The notes under the pieces: generated by a model | The model's input: the letters and a program-made list of their open reading frames with translations, nothing else | Database searches by the model: none | Told to the model about the DNA's origin: nothing | Assembly (NCBI GenBank): GCA_947499005.1 | Contig: CANMML010000004.1 | Coordinates: 62,001 to 126,000 of the forward strand | DNA length: 64,000 nucleotides | Direction: 5' to 3' | Source of the DNA: an uncultured Aquimarina sp. | Lineage (GTDB): Bacteria; Bacteroidota; Bacteroidia; Flavobacteriales; Flavobacteriaceae | Part shown: positions 43,734 to 53,692 of the stretch, one piece after another | Position numbering within the stretch: position 1 is the stretch's first letter | How the letters are laid out: each line of letters begins with the position of its first letter | Translations under genes and position numbers: made by a program

Positions 43734-44885
43734 ATGCATATAGCGGTAGTGTGTTATCCAACATTTGGAGGAAGTGGAGTAGTAGCAACAGAATTAGGGA
43801 TAGCTTTAGCCAACCGAGGGCATCAAGTTCATTTCATTACATATAGACAACCTGTGCGCTTAGATATGTTAGTGCCAGGGATACACTTTCATGAAGTGGA
43901 AGTGCCCGAATACCCTTTGTTTCATTACCAACCTTATGAGTTAGCTTTATCTAGTAGATTGGTTCGTGTAATAAAGAAATATGATATCGAATTATTACAT
44001 GTACATTATGCTATTCCGCATGCATATGCTGGTTATATGGCAAAACAAATGCTTGCACAAGAGGGTATCCATATTCCAATGGTGACTACTTTACATGGAA
44101 CCGATATTACTTTAGTAGGAAATCATCCGTATTACAAGCCAGCAGTTACTTTTAGCATCAACCAAAGTGATGTGGTTACTTCTGTTTCTGAAAGCTTGAA
44201 ACAAGATACATTACGTCTTTTCGATATCGACGATTCTAAAATAGAGGTAATTCCTAATTTTATTGATGTTAATAAATCTATCAACAGAGATGTCGAATGT
44301 AAAAGACATCTTATGGCAGAGAAAGAAGAAAGAATCATCACACATATCAGTAACTTTAGACCCGTAAAACGAATTGAAGATATTATCCGAATTTTCAATA
44401 TAATTCAACAAGATATCCCTGCAAAACTAATGATGGTAGGTGATGGGCCTTTAATGCCCGATGCGAAAAAGTTAACTAGAGAATTAGGAATTCAGGATAA
44501 AGTTATTTTTATGGGTAATAGCAATGAAATCCATAGAATCCTGTGTTTTAGTGATCTGTTCTTACTGCCTTCCGAAAAAGAAAGTTTTGGTTTAGCTGCT
44601 TTAGAAGCTATGATTCATAGTGTTCCTGTTATTTCTAGTAATACAGGAGGGATTCCTGAAGTAAATAAGGATGGAGTTTCGGGATTCCTAAGTGAGGTGG
44701 GGGATATCGAAGGTATGGCTGCAAATGCATTTAAAATCCTTAAAAATGAGGAGACACTAGATAAATTTAAAAAACAAGCAAGAGAACAAGCATTAAAATT
44801 CGAAGTATCACAAGTAGTTCCTTTGTATGAGACAGCTTATGAGCATGCTATTGCAAATGCTCAACAAGGTCGAATAATGGTTTAA
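43734..44885 (+). CDS. bshA: N-acetyl-alpha-D-glucosaminyl L-malate synthase
   Basis: First enzyme of bacillithiol synthesis, joining GlcNAc from UDP-GlcNAc to L-malate. A 383-residue GT4 glycosyltransferase with the BshA-typical N-terminus MHIAVVCYPTFGGSGVVATE, then VEVPEYPLFHYQPYELAL, TTLHGTDITLVG and a C-terminal EXE-like PSEKESFGLAALEAM. It is third in a transcription unit with the GH3 fusion. The bacillithiol-linked ytxJ also occurs in the window. Confidence 0.95.
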   Translation: MHIAVVCYPTFGGSGVVATELGIALANRGHQVHFITYRQPVRLDMLVPGIHFHEVEVPEYPLFHYQPYELALSSRLVRVIKKYDIELLHVHYAIPHAYAGYMAKQMLAQEGIHIPMVTTLHGTDITLVGNHPYYKPAVTFSINQSDVVTSVSESLKQDTLRLFDIDDSKIEVIPNFIDVNKSINRDVECKRHLMAEKEERIITHISNFRPVKRIEDIIRIFNIIQQDIPAKLMMVGDGPLMPDAKKLTRELGIQDKVIFMGNSNEIHRILCFSDLFLLPSEKESFGLAALEAMIHSVPVISSNTGGIPEVNKDGVSGFLSEVGDIEGMAANAFKILKNEETLDKFKKQAREQALKFEVSQVVPLYETAYEHAIANAQQGRIMV

Positions 44886-44904
44886 ATCTCATTGTCACAA
44901 AAAC

Positions 44905-45555
44905 TTAACTCGGAAAAGCTAATTCTGCTCCAATTCCGATAGAAAATAAAATATTACCATAAAGAGCGTGTTCGACACAAGTCCAGAACAGGCTCTTTTC
45001 TTTTTTATAAGTGTAGGCAAATAAAGCTCCACCGATTGCAGTTGCTATTAGTACCCAAGTAGTATGTAAAAAGATATGACATAACGAAAAACAGATAACA
45101 TTAATAAAAAACAATAGCTGTTTATTCTTTATTAGTTGTTTATACCTATTGAAAAAATACCTTCTGTAAAGTAATTCTTGAGTAAATACAGAAAAAAACG
45201 CATAAATCATTAAAATCTGAATCCAGAATGTGATATTATTTTTAGGCATATTAAAAAGAGCTTCTGGGCGTGTTACTTTCATTATAAAATACCCTAAAAT
45301 AAAAAGTAAGACCGATAACCCAATCACCCGAACTATATATGCTATACTAGGCTTTGGAATGCTTATTTTTTGAAAGCTATGCTTTGAAACACCTACTATC
45401 AAAACATAAATTAGTGCTGATACAACACTTGATATTTTAATTATAGGAGCAACAGAAGTAGCTAAAAGTACAGGGAGAACAAAAAATAAAAGAAATAACT
45501 CTAAACCAAGAATCTCCTTTGATGGAGATTTTTTTAGCTTTTCAAGTAGCTGCAT
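44905..45555 (-). CDS. CPBP-family intramembrane protease
   Basis: 216 residues with about six to seven membrane helices. The family motif 1 reads FTQELLYRRYFFNRY (Glu followed by Arg, with Q in place of the usual first Glu of EExxxR). Motif 2 appears as SLCHIFLHTTW. CPBP (Abi/Rce1-like) proteins are glutamate-type membrane proteases, some acting in bacteriocin immunity. The single-Glu motif may weaken activity. It ends 20 bases from the bshA stop, convergent. Confidence 0.8.
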   Translation of the reverse strand: MQLLEKLKKSPSKEILGLELFLLFFVLPVLLATSVAPIIKISSVVSALIYVLIVGVSKHSFQKISIPKPSIAYIVRVIGLSVLLFILGYFIMKVTRPEALFNMPKNNITFWIQILMIYAFFSVFTQELLYRRYFFNRYKQLIKNKQLLFFINVICFSLCHIFLHTTWVLIATAIGGALFAYTYKKEKSLFWTCVEHALYGNILFSIGIGAELAFPS

Positions 45556-45652
45556 AAATAGGTGATTTTACTTTATAAAAATGGACTTTTTATTGATCAG
45601 TTGCAACTATGAATCGTTAAAGTCTAGTAAAATTTTATTATCGTTCGGGCTG

Positions 45653-45683
45653 TTGTTAAAATCTAGGGTATAGAGTACCTTTG
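45653..45683 (+). promoter_or_regulatory. Flavobacterial promoter for metH
   Basis: TTG (45653-45655), a 20-base spacer and TACCTTTG (45676-45683) match the -33/-7 consensus well. The ATG is 54 bases downstream. I saw no convincing SAM or cobalamin riboswitch in the leader. Confidence 0.75.
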
Positions 45684-45736
45684 CATTTGCGTTTTTTGTC
45701 AGTAATCTAACACAAACAAAGGCGACAAAAGGAAGT

Positions 45737-46735
45737 ATGAAGAATATTCAAGACATCTTAAAAGAACGTATCCTTGTTTTAGATGGAGCAATGGGTACTA
45801 TGATTCAGCAATATAAGTTTACCGAGGAAGATTATCGTGGTGAACGTTTTAAGGATTGGGGGCAACCTTTACAAGGAAATAACGACTTGTTAAGTTTAAC
45901 TCAACCGGAAGCTATTAAAGAAATTCATGGTAAGTATTTCGATGCTGGTGCCGATATTGCAGAGACAAACACTTTTTCGGGAACGACTATTGCCATGGAA
46001 GACTATGGTATGGAAGATCTGGTTTATGAATTGAACTATGAATCGGCTAAGATCGCGAAAGAAGTGGCTGATGAATATACCGCAAAAAATCCAGATAAGC
46101 CCCGTTTTGTTGCTGGTTCTATTGGGCCAACTAACCGAACAGCTAGTATGTCACCAGATGTAAATGATCCTGGATACAGGGCAGTAACTTTTGATGATTT
46201 GCGTATTGCTTACAAGCAACAAACAGAAGCACTATTGGATGGAGGAGCAGATATTCTATTGGTAGAAACGGTCTTCGATACGCTGAATGCTAAGGCTGCA
46301 TTATTTGCTATTGAAGAGGTAAAAAAGGAAAGAGGAATTGATGTTCCTATTATGGTTAGTGGAACTATCACGGATGCCAGTGGTCGTACACTTTCAGGGC
46401 AAACAGCGGAAGCTTTTTTAGTATCGATATCACACATTCCTATGTTAAGTGTAGGTTTTAACTGTGCCTTAGGTGCTAATCAATTAACTCCTCATCTGGA
46501 AGTGTTAGCAAATAAAGCAGAATTTAATGTTTCTGCTCATCCTAATGCAGGTTTACCAAATGCTTTTGGGGAATATGATGAAACTCCAGAGCAAATGGCC
46601 GAGCAAATCAAAGAATTTCTAGACAAAAGCTTAATTAATATTATTGGCGGTTGTTGTGGGACCACTCCTGCACATATAAAAGCAATTGCTGATTTAGCAG
46701 CTGAGTATAAACCTCGTATTTTGGTTGGTAGTTGA
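45737..46735 (+). CDS. metH: Methionine synthase, homocysteine-binding part (split MetH, N-terminal)
   Basis: 332 residues forming the homocysteine S-methyltransferase barrel only: [14 protein letters not shown] at the start, and the zinc cysteines in [10 protein letters not shown] and [10 protein letters not shown]. The folate, cobalamin and activation domains are encoded by the separate gene downstream. The split is common in flavobacteria. The stop is followed at once by the inverted-repeat element that carries the four-helix-bundle gene. Confidence 0.95.
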   Translation: MKNIQDILKERILVLDGAMGTMIQQYKFTEEDYRGERFKDWGQPLQGNNDLLSLTQPEAIKEIHGKYFDAGADIAETNTFSGTTIAMEDYGMEDLVYELNYESAKIAKEVADEYTAKNPDKPRFVAGSIGPTNRTASMSPDVNDPGYRAVTFDDLRIAYKQQTEALLDGGADILLVETVFDTLNAKAALFAIEEVKKERGIDVPIMVSGTITDASGRTLSGQTAEAFLVSISHIPMLSVGFNCALGANQLTPHLEVLANKAEFNVSAHPNAGLPNAFGEYDETPEQMAEQIKEFLDKSLINIIGGCCGTTPAHIKAIADLAAEYKPRILVGS

Positions 46736-46757
46736 TAGTTATCTGTTTTTAGTTATC

Positions 46758-47169
46758 GGTTATCAGTAAATAAAATATAGTTATGGAATATTTTGACTTG
46801 GATGTATGGAAAGAATCAAGACTTTTAGTAAGTAAAATATATTCAATAATTAAAATTTTCCCTTCAGAAGAACGATTTGGTTTAACAGATCAAATTAGAA
46901 GAAGTGCGGTTTCTGTTCTTTCAAATATTGCTGAGGGCTGTGGGAGAAATACTCCTAATGATAAGTTGAGATTCTTTTATATTTCAAGAGGCTCATTGTT
47001 TGAATTGGAAACTCAAATGTTTATCGCTTTAGATTTAAAATATATTACTAATGACGAATTTAAGTCATTATTTAAAGAAATTAATAAATGTAAGAAGTTG
47101 TTAAATGGTTTCATTAAGTATCACAAATCTTTACTCTCAACAAGTACTGAAAACAGGTAACTGATAACC
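46758..47169. mobile_element. Inverted-repeat-bounded insertion carrying a four-helix-bundle gene
   Basis: GGTTATCAGT (46758-46767) and ACTGATAACC (47160-47169) are exact inverted copies on either side of a 378-base gene, with more GTTATC/CTGTTTT words next to each. The block separates two genes that form one enzyme and are usually adjacent in flavobacteria. No transposase is present. The elements are similar in form to rRNA intervening sequences that carry IVP proteins, but here inside an operon. Confidence 0.6.
46783..47160 (+). CDS. Four-helix-bundle protein (IVP/S23 family)
   Basis: 125 residues, complete. EYFDLDVWKESRLLVSKIYS, the LTDQIRRSAVSVLSNIAEGC segment and the SRGSLFELETQMFIALDLKY segment match the protein family often encoded in 23S rRNA intervening sequences. 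Function unknown; the basic surface suggests nucleic-acid binding. Its stop codon runs into the right inverted repeat. Confidence 0.9.
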   Translation: MEYFDLDVWKESRLLVSKIYSIIKIFPSEERFGLTDQIRRSAVSVLSNIAEGCGRNTPNDKLRFFYISRGSLFELETQMFIALDLKYITNDEFKSLFKEINKCKKLLNGFIKYHKSLLSTSTENR

Positions 47170-47200
47170 AAAAACAACAATCTTCTGAAATAATAATATA

Positions 47201-49915
47201 ATGTCGAATAATCCATCAACTGTACAAGATAAACGCTTTCTCAAACTATCTGGCTTAGAGCCCATGATCGTTAATGAGAATTCAAATTTCATTAATGTAG
47301 GAGAGCGAACAAATGTTGCTGGATCACGTAAGTTTTTACGTTTGATCAAAGAAGAAAAATTTGATGAGGCTTTAGATATTGCACGTCATCAAGTTGAGGG
47401 TGGGGCACAGGTAATAGACATCAATATGGATGATGGTCTAATTGATGGAAAAGAAGCCATGGTACGCTACTTGAACTTAATTATGGCAGAGCCTGATATT
47501 GCTCGTGTACCAATAATGATCGATAGTTCTAAGTGGGAGATATTAGAAGCAGGTTTACAAGTTGTACAGGGTAAATGTGTGGTTAATTCAATCAGTTTAA
47601 AAGAAGGAGAAGAAAAATTCATCCACGAAGCTACCTTAATTAAACGCTATGGTGCTGCGGTAATTGTAATGGCATTTGATGAAGTTGGTCAGGCCGATAA
47701 TTATGAGCGTCGTATTGAAATCGCCGAGCGTTCGTATAGAGTATTGGTTGATAAAGTGGGATTTGCTTCAGAAGATATTATTTTCGATTTAAATATATTT
47801 CCCGTAGCTACAGGAATGGATGAGCATAAATTAAATGCCATCGATTTTATTGAAGCGACTCGTTGGGTTCGTGAAAACTTGCCTAATTGTAGTGTTAGTG
47901 GTGGAGTAAGTAATGTGTCTTTTTCTTTCCGAGGAAACAATCCAGTGCGTGAGGCAATGCACTCTGTATTTTTATTCCATGCGATTAAAGCAGGAATGAA
48001 TATGGGTATTGTAAACCCAACCATGCTCGAGGTGTATGATGACATCCCTAAAGACTTACTAGAGCGTGTTGAAGACGTTATTTTAAATAGAAGAGACGAC
48101 GCCACCGAGCGCTTGCTAGATTTTGCAGAAACAGTTAAGGGGACAGGGAAAAAAGAATCGGGTCAAGACCTTTCTTGGCGTGAGGAACCTTTACAAGCTC
48201 GTATTACTAGAGCTTTAGTTAAAGGTATCGATCAGTTTATCGTAGAAGATGTAGAACAAGCTCGTCAAGAAGCAGATAAACCTATTCAGGTAATCGAAGG
48301 ACATTTAATGACCGGAATGAATGTTGTTGGAGACCTTTTTGGTGAGGGAAAAATGTTCTTGCCGCAAGTAGTTAAATCTGCTCGTGTAATGAAGAAAGCC
48401 GTTGCCTATTTACTTCCTTACATTGAAGAAGAAAAGTTAAAGCACCCCAAAGTAGAAGGTGCATCTGAAAATGCAGGAAAAATATTAATGGCTACCGTTA
48501 AAGGAGATGTGCATGATATTGGTAAAAATATTGTTTCGGTAGTACTCGCTTGTAACAATTACGAGATTGTTGATTTGGGAGTTATGGTACCGCCAGAAAA
48601 AATTATTGAAACTGCCATTACTGAAAATGTAGATGCTATAGGTTTAAGTGGGTTAATTACACCATCCTTAGATGAAATGGTGTATTTGGCTAAAGAAATG
48701 CAACGTAAAAACTTTACAGTGCCTTTATTGATAGGTGGAGCAACGACAAGTAAAGCGCATACAGCTGTAAAAATCGATCCGCAATATGAAGGTTCGGTGG
48801 TACATGTTAATGATGCATCGAGAGCGGTAACTGTTGTTGGAGATTTATTAAAACCAGATACTAAAGAGGCTTATATTAAATCTGTAAAAGAAGATTATGA
48901 TGTATTTAGAGAAAGTTTCTTAAAACGAACTAAAAAGAAGGAATACCTATCTATTAAAGATGCAAGAGCGAATCGTTATCAAATTGATTGGAAAACTTCA
49001 GAAATAGTGAAACCTAATCAATTGGGTATTCAAATAATCGAAAACCAAGATTTAAATGAATTGGTAGATTATATCGATTGGTCTCCGTTCTTTAGATCAT
49101 GGGATCTACATGGTAAATACCCCGATATTTTAGAAGATAAAGTAGTAGGAGAGCAAGCAAAAGAATTATTTGCCGATGCTAAAGAAATGCTTGATCAATT
49201 ATTGGAAGAAAAATGGTTGACAGGAAAAGCTATTTTTGGATTATTTGAAGCGAATACGATTGATGTCGATGATATCGAAGTCTCTTTGGATGGAGAATAT
49301 AAAGCGACTTTTAGAACTTTGCGTCAACAATTAAAGAAATATAAAGGGAAACCAAATTTTGCTTTAGCCGATTTTATAGCTCCTAAAGCAACAGGAAAGC
49401 AAGATTATATGGGGTGTTTTTGTGTTTCTACAGGTTTTGGGACAGCCGAAAAAGCGAAAGAGTTCGAAGAAAAATTGGATGATTACAATTCCATTATGGT
49501 AAAAGCACTAGCCGATCGTTTGGCTGAAGCTTATGCAGAATATCTACATAAAGAAGTTCGAATGACACATTGGGGTTATGCTGCTAATGAAGGATTAACG
49601 AATGAGGAGTTAATTAAAGAAACGTATAAAGGAATTCGTCCTGCTCCTGGGTATCCAGCTTGTCCTGATCATTTAGAAAAACTAACGATTTGGGATATAT
49701 TAAAAGTTGATGACAAGATTGGAGTAGAGCTTACGGAAAGTATGGCTATGTGGCCAGCGGCTTCTGTTTCTGGTTACTATTTTGGTAACGAAGAAGCTCG
49801 CTACTTTGGATTAGGAAAAATAAAAGAAGACCAAGTAAAAGACTTTGCCAATAGAAAATCTATTGATTTGGATTATGCTTCTAAATGGTTGAGTCCTAAT
49901 ATTGCTGATGATTAA
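47201..49915 (+). CDS. metH: Methionine synthase, folate/cobalamin/activation part (split MetH, C-terminal)
   Basis: 904 residues. Domains in order: pterin-binding barrel (about 20-290, [20 protein letters not shown]), cobalamin cap (about 320-410), B12-binding Rossmann domain (about 420-560) with H438 of [11 protein letters not shown] as lower ligand, and the SAM activation domain (about 580-904, [12 protein letters not shown]). Together with the homocysteine part upstream it makes a complete B12-dependent methionine synthase. The last gene of this transcription unit. Confidence 0.96.
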   Translation: MSNNPSTVQDKRFLKLSGLEPMIVNENSNFINVGERTNVAGSRKFLRLIKEEKFDEALDIARHQVEGGAQVIDINMDDGLIDGKEAMVRYLNLIMAEPDIARVPIMIDSSKWEILEAGLQVVQGKCVVNSISLKEGEEKFIHEATLIKRYGAAVIVMAFDEVGQADNYERRIEIAERSYRVLVDKVGFASEDIIFDLNIFPVATGMDEHKLNAIDFIEATRWVRENLPNCSVSGGVSNVSFSFRGNNPVREAMHSVFLFHAIKAGMNMGIVNPTMLEVYDDIPKDLLERVEDVILNRRDDATERLLDFAETVKGTGKKESGQDLSWREEPLQARITRALVKGIDQFIVEDVEQARQEADKPIQVIEGHLMTGMNVVGDLFGEGKMFLPQVVKSARVMKKAVAYLLPYIEEEKLKHPKVEGASENAGKILMATVKGDVHDIGKNIVSVVLACNNYEIVDLGVMVPPEKIIETAITENVDAIGLSGLITPSLDEMVYLAKEMQRKNFTVPLLIGGATTSKAHTAVKIDPQYEGSVVHVNDASRAVTVVGDLLKPDTKEAYIKSVKEDYDVFRESFLKRTKKKEYLSIKDARANRYQIDWKTSEIVKPNQLGIQIIENQDLNELVDYIDWSPFFRSWDLHGKYPDILEDKVVGEQAKELFADAKEMLDQLLEEKWLTGKAIFGLFEANTIDVDDIEVSLDGEYKATFRTLRQQLKKYKGKPNFALADFIAPKATGKQDYMGCFCVSTGFGTAEKAKEFEEKLDDYNSIMVKALADRLAEAYAEYLHKEVRMTHWGYAANEGLTNEELIKETYKGIRPAPGYPACPDHLEKLTIWDILKVDDKIGVELTESMAMWPAASVSGYYFGNEEARYFGLGKIKEDQVKDFANRKSIDLDYASKWLSPNIADD

Positions 49916-50123
49916 ATCATATTAGGTATTTGAAAAATACAACATGCCGTAAAGTATGTACTTTTATTCATGTCTTGTTTGTTGTGGTAAACTACAAGAT
50001 AATGAAAGCGGGAAATCCTTAATTGGAAATCCCGCTTCTAAAAAGTTTTATCGGACAGTAATACTTTACATACTTAGTGAGATATTATTACCTTGAAAAG
50101 AATATTTTGGAAGTATTATTATA

Positions 50124-50420
50124 TTAATGCGAGTCGATTATGTTTAATAAATCTCCTTTAGCAGTTAAACCCGATTTTCTCCAAACAGGATTTCCTCCTT
50201 TATAAAGAATTAGCGTTGGGACACTGCGTACTCCAAATTTATGTGCTAACACTTCATTCTTATCAATATCTATTTTCATGATTTTGATGTCTTCACCTAA
50301 TTTGTCTTTTACCTCTTGTAATATCGGAAACTGACGTTGACAAGGGCCACACCATTCCCCGTAAAAATCTAATAATACGGGTTGGTCTGAATTTATGATA
50401 TTTGAAAAATTTGTCTTCAT
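50124..50420 (-). CDS. trxA: Thioredoxin
   Basis: 98 residues, a single thioredoxin fold with the redox motif W23-C24-G25-P26-C27 and the cis-proline in VRSVPTLILYKGG. No signal peptide, so cytosolic. It is isolated, with a 208-base gap after the metH unit on the other strand. That gap holds an imperfect AGCGGGA/TCCCGCT hairpin near 50006-50037, without a clear T-run. Confidence 0.93.
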   Translation of the reverse strand: MKTNFSNIINSDQPVLLDFYGEWCGPCQRQFPILQEVKDKLGEDIKIMKIDIDKNEVLAHKFGVRSVPTLILYKGGNPVWRKSGLTAKGDLLNIIDSH

Positions 50421-50579
50421 GGCTCATTTAATTTCTTACTCATGTATATAGACGTAAAAAGTTAGAAATATTACAAAAAAAATGTACTGTTTTTATGTTG
50501 GACTGAATTTTGAGAAACTTAAAATAGAGATGCATTTATAGCGTAACCACACTTTATTTTTTTACGATATTTGTAAAAG

Positions 50580-50694
50580 CGTTAAGGATAGCAGCGGCAT
50601 CCTTTTTTGTTATGCTAAGTGCTTCGATAGTTATCGGAACGAACTATAAAACAAAAAAGATATAGCGAATAGCCTGACCCGATAGGGAACGCCC
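50580..50694 (+). ncRNA. Structured RNA candidate, Flavo-1-like
   Basis: The 296-base gap before ettA contains several paired elements: GGAT...ATCC, TTTTTTGTT...AACAAAAAA spanning about 55 bases, CGAT...ATCG and CCC...GGG with a GATA loop. The words GGATAGCAGCGGCATCC and AAAGATATAGCGAATAGCC recall, from memory, a motif conserved in flavobacterial genomes (Rfam Flavo-1). The family name needs a covariance-model search. It ends 22 bases before the ettA ATG, so it may be a leader of that gene. Confidence 0.6.
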
Positions 50695-50716
50695 AAATAT
50701 TAATTAACATACAATT

Positions 50717-52408
50717 ATGTCAGACGATAAGAAGATTATCTTTTCAATGTCTGGAGTTACAAAGACTTTTAAAGATTCGAATACTCCAGTTTTAAAAAAT
50801 ATTTATTTAAGTTTTTTCTATGGTGCTAAGATTGGTATTCTTGGACTTAATGGTTCGGGAAAATCGACTTTGCTGAAAATTATAGCGGGAGCAGATACTA
50901 ATTATCAAGGTGATGTGGTGTTTTCTCAAGGTTATACTGTAGGTTACTTAGAGCAAGAGCCAAAGCTTGATGACGAGAAGACAGTACTAGATGTAGTTAA
51001 AGAAGGTGCTGCTGAAACGGTGGCTATATTAGAGGAATACAATAAGATTAATGATCAGTTTGGGCTAGAAGAGGTGTATAGCGATCCCGATAAAATGGAG
51101 AAGCTGATGGCCAAACAAGCAGAGCTTCAGGATGAAATTGATGCTAGGGGCGCTTGGGAATTGGATACTAAATTGGAAATTGCCATGGATGCGCTACGTA
51201 CTCCGGATGGTGATAAAAAGATAGGAGTGCTTTCTGGTGGGGAGCGTCGTAGAGTGGCTTTATGTCGTCTGCTGTTACAGGAACCAGATGTATTGTTATT
51301 GGATGAACCTACCAATCACTTGGATGCCGAATCGGTACATTGGTTAGAGCATCATTTGGCGCAATACAAAGGAACGGTAATTGCGGTGACGCATGACCGT
51401 TATTTCTTAGATAATATTGCAGGTTGGATTTTAGAACTGGATAGAGGAGAGGGAATACCTTGGAAAGGAAATTACTCTTCTTGGTTGGATCAAAAGTCTA
51501 AGCGTATGGCCCAGGAGTCTAAAACGGCTTCGAAACGTCAAAAAACATTAGAGCGAGAGTTAGAATGGGTACGTCAAGGTGCTAAAGGTCGTCAAACGAA
51601 ACAAAAAGCGCGTTTGAAGAATTATGACAAGTTGATGAGTCAAGACCAAAAACAGGTAGATGAAAAATTAGAGATTTTTATTCCTAATGGAGATCGCTTG
51701 GGGACAAATGTGATCGAGGCTACAGGGGTTAGTAAGGCATTTGATGATAAATTATTATATGAAGATTTAAACTTTAATCTTCCACAGGCGGGTATTGTTG
51801 GTATTATAGGGCCTAATGGTGCAGGTAAAACGACAATTTTCCGTATGATTATGGGAGAGGAGCAACCTGATAAAGGAAGCTTTGCGGTTGGTGACACGGC
51901 TAAGATTGCTTATGTAGATCAAAGCCATTCGAACATTGATCCTGAAAAAACAATTTGGCAAAACTTTTCTGATGAACAAGAGTTGATCATGATGGGAGGA
52001 CGCCAAGTGAATTCGAGAGCTTACTTAAGTCGTTTTAACTTTAGTGGAAGCGAGCAGAATAAAAAAGTGTCTACGCTTTCTGGGGGACAACGTAACCGTC
52101 TTCACTTAGCTATGACACTAAAAGAAGAAGGTAATGTATTGTTACTCGATGAGCCTACGAATGATTTGGATGTAAATACACTTCGTGCTTTGGAAGAAGG
52201 TTTGGAAAACTTTGCAGGTTGTGCTGTAGTAATTAGTCACGACCGTTGGTTTTTAGATCGTATTTGTACACATATTTTGGCTTTTGAAGGAGATTCGCAA
52301 GTATATTTCTTTGAAGGTTCATTCTCTGATTATGAGGAAAACAAAAAGAAACGCCTTGGTGGAGATCTAATGCCTAAGCGTATTAAGTATAAGAAGTTGG
52401 TTAGATAA
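50717..52408 (+). CDS. ettA: ABC-F protein, energy-dependent translational throttle EttA
   Basis: 563 residues, two ABC domains without membrane segments: Walker A GLNGSGKST and GPNGAGKTT, signatures LSGGERRR and LSGGQRNR, Walker B segments LLLDEPTNHLD and LLLDEPTNDLD. The linker with GAKGRQTKQKARLKNYDKLM is typical of EttA (P-site tRNA interaction). EttA gates entry into elongation by ATP/ADP ratio. Its leader holds the structured RNA candidate. Confidence 0.95.
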   Translation: MSDDKKIIFSMSGVTKTFKDSNTPVLKNIYLSFFYGAKIGILGLNGSGKSTLLKIIAGADTNYQGDVVFSQGYTVGYLEQEPKLDDEKTVLDVVKEGAAETVAILEEYNKINDQFGLEEVYSDPDKMEKLMAKQAELQDEIDARGAWELDTKLEIAMDALRTPDGDKKIGVLSGGERRRVALCRLLLQEPDVLLLDEPTNHLDAESVHWLEHHLAQYKGTVIAVTHDRYFLDNIAGWILELDRGEGIPWKGNYSSWLDQKSKRMAQESKTASKRQKTLERELEWVRQGAKGRQTKQKARLKNYDKLMSQDQKQVDEKLEIFIPNGDRLGTNVIEATGVSKAFDDKLLYEDLNFNLPQAGIVGIIGPNGAGKTTIFRMIMGEEQPDKGSFAVGDTAKIAYVDQSHSNIDPEKTIWQNFSDEQELIMMGGRQVNSRAYLSRFNFSGSEQNKKVSTLSGGQRNRLHLAMTLKEEGNVLLLDEPTNDLDVNTLRALEEGLENFAGCAVVISHDRWFLDRICTHILAFEGDSQVYFFEGSFSDYEENKKKRLGGDLMPKRIKYKKLVR

Positions 52409-52414
52409 TTATAA

Positions 52415-52472
52415 GTCATTAGTAGTTAGTCACTAGTCTTAAGTTTTGTACTAATGACTAATTACTAGTGAC
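52415..52472. repeat. Imperfect 23-bp inverted repeat between ettA and cysteine desulfurase
   Basis: Arms at 52415-52437 and 52450-52472 match as reverse complements at 20 of 23 positions, built from CATTAGT, TTAGTC and CACTAGT words, with another ACTAGT word after them. No T-run follows, so it is not a standard terminator. Confidence 0.7.
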
Positions 52473-52489
52473 TAGGCACTAGTAATTAA

Positions 52490-53638
52490 ATGAAAGTTTA
52501 TTTCGACAATGCGGCGACTACTGCTATGCGCCCACAAGTAATAGAGAGTATGGTAGAAGTGATGCAAGACACTTATGCTAATGCTTCGGCTACTTATGCT
52601 TTGGGTAGAAGTGCAAAAGCTATTGTCGAAACTTCTAGAAAATATATTGCCAAACAATTTGGTGTGCTGGATAGTGAAATTGTTTTTACTTCTGGAGGAA
52701 CAGAATCGAACAATCTTATCTTGCAAGGTGCTGTTCGTGATTTGGGAGTAAAACATATCATTACTACCAAGATAGAACATCATGCGGTGTTGAAAACAAT
52801 TGTTTATTTAGCTGCTGATTTTGGTGTGTCGGTTCACTATTTGCCGATTTTACCCGATGGAACTATTGATTATTTAGTTTTAGAACAATTACTAGATACT
52901 TTAGAGGAAGATGTGTTAGTATCACTAATGCATATCAATAACGAGACAGGAGTTCTTTTGGATCTTGAACGCGTAGGTAATTTGTGTGAAACTAATAAGG
53001 CTTTATTTCATTCTGATACGGTACAAACTATAGGGCATTTTGATATCAATTTTAAAGATGTAAAACTACATTTTGCTACGGCTAGTGCTCATAAATTTTA
53101 TGGACCTAAAGGCATTGGGTTTGCTTACGTAAATCAAGAATGTAAATTAAAGGCACTACAGCATGGAGGAGAGCAGGAGCGAGGCTTACGTGCAGGGACC
53201 GAAGCATTGCATCAAATAAAAGGAATGCAAGTTGCCCTAACTCTTGGATATAAAAAACTAGAAGAAGAGATTAAATTTGTTCTAGATACAAAAGAATATT
53301 TAATCGCAGAGTTACAAGAAAAAATTTCTCAAATTGAATTTAATGCGCATTCTAATGAGAGCTCTAGAAATTATAATTTATTAAATATCCTATTACCTGT
53401 TTCTTACGAGAAAGCGAATACGATTTTATTTGAATTAGATCTAGCAGGAATTGCTGTGTCTAGAGGAAGTGCTTGCCAAAGTGGGAGTAATAAACCCTCA
53501 CATGTGTTAGCAGAATTTCTTTCAGAGGAATCACTTAGTAAAACTGCTCTACGATTGTCTTTCTCTATTTATAATACTACAAATGAGGCGGACTATTTTG
53601 TAGAAGTTTTAAGTAAGATTATTAGAAAATATTCATAA
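52490..53638 (+). CDS. Cysteine desulfurase, IscS/NifS-like
   Basis: PLP enzyme that moves sulfur from cysteine to a persulfide. 382 residues. The N-terminus YFDNAATTAMRPQV, the PLP lysine K202 in SAHKFYGPKG, and the persulfide cysteine C329 in RGSACQSGSNKPSH are all present, so it is group I (IscS/NifS). No iscU or other Fe-S assembly genes are adjacent, so the acceptor (tRNA thiolation or Fe-S) is not given by context. Confidence 0.93.
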   Translation: MKVYFDNAATTAMRPQVIESMVEVMQDTYANASATYALGRSAKAIVETSRKYIAKQFGVLDSEIVFTSGGTESNNLILQGAVRDLGVKHIITTKIEHHAVLKTIVYLAADFGVSVHYLPILPDGTIDYLVLEQLLDTLEEDVLVSLMHINNETGVLLDLERVGNLCETNKALFHSDTVQTIGHFDINFKDVKLHFATASAHKFYGPKGIGFAYVNQECKLKALQHGGEQERGLRAGTEALHQIKGMQVALTLGYKKLEEEIKFVLDTKEYLIAELQEKISQIEFNAHSNESSRNYNLLNILLPVSYEKANTILFELDLAGIAVSRGSACQSGSNKPSHVLAEFLSEESLSKTALRLSFSIYNTTNEADYFVEVLSKIIRKYS

Positions 53639-53672
53639 AAAACTCTCCTTCAAAAGATAATTGAAGAAGAGT
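53636..53672 (-). terminator. Hairpin terminator between convergent genes
   Basis: ACTCTCCTTCAA (53642-53653) pairs with TTGAAGAAGAGT (53661-53672) except one base. On the minus strand it is followed by a T-run. It would end the small membrane-protein transcript; on the plus strand the T-run is missing. Confidence 0.6.
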
Positions 53673-53692
53673 CTTGATGTTCGTAATTACTA

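Noticed and set aside
45556-45736. SAM or cobalamin riboswitch before metH
   Set aside because: Only about 50 bases separate the promoter -7 box from the ATG, and no B12-box or SAM-type conserved core is visible.
47701-48105. Minus-strand 134-codon frame inside the second metH gene
   Set aside because: Antisense shadow of the conserved pterin-binding domain, with Ser/Thr-rich low-information sequence.
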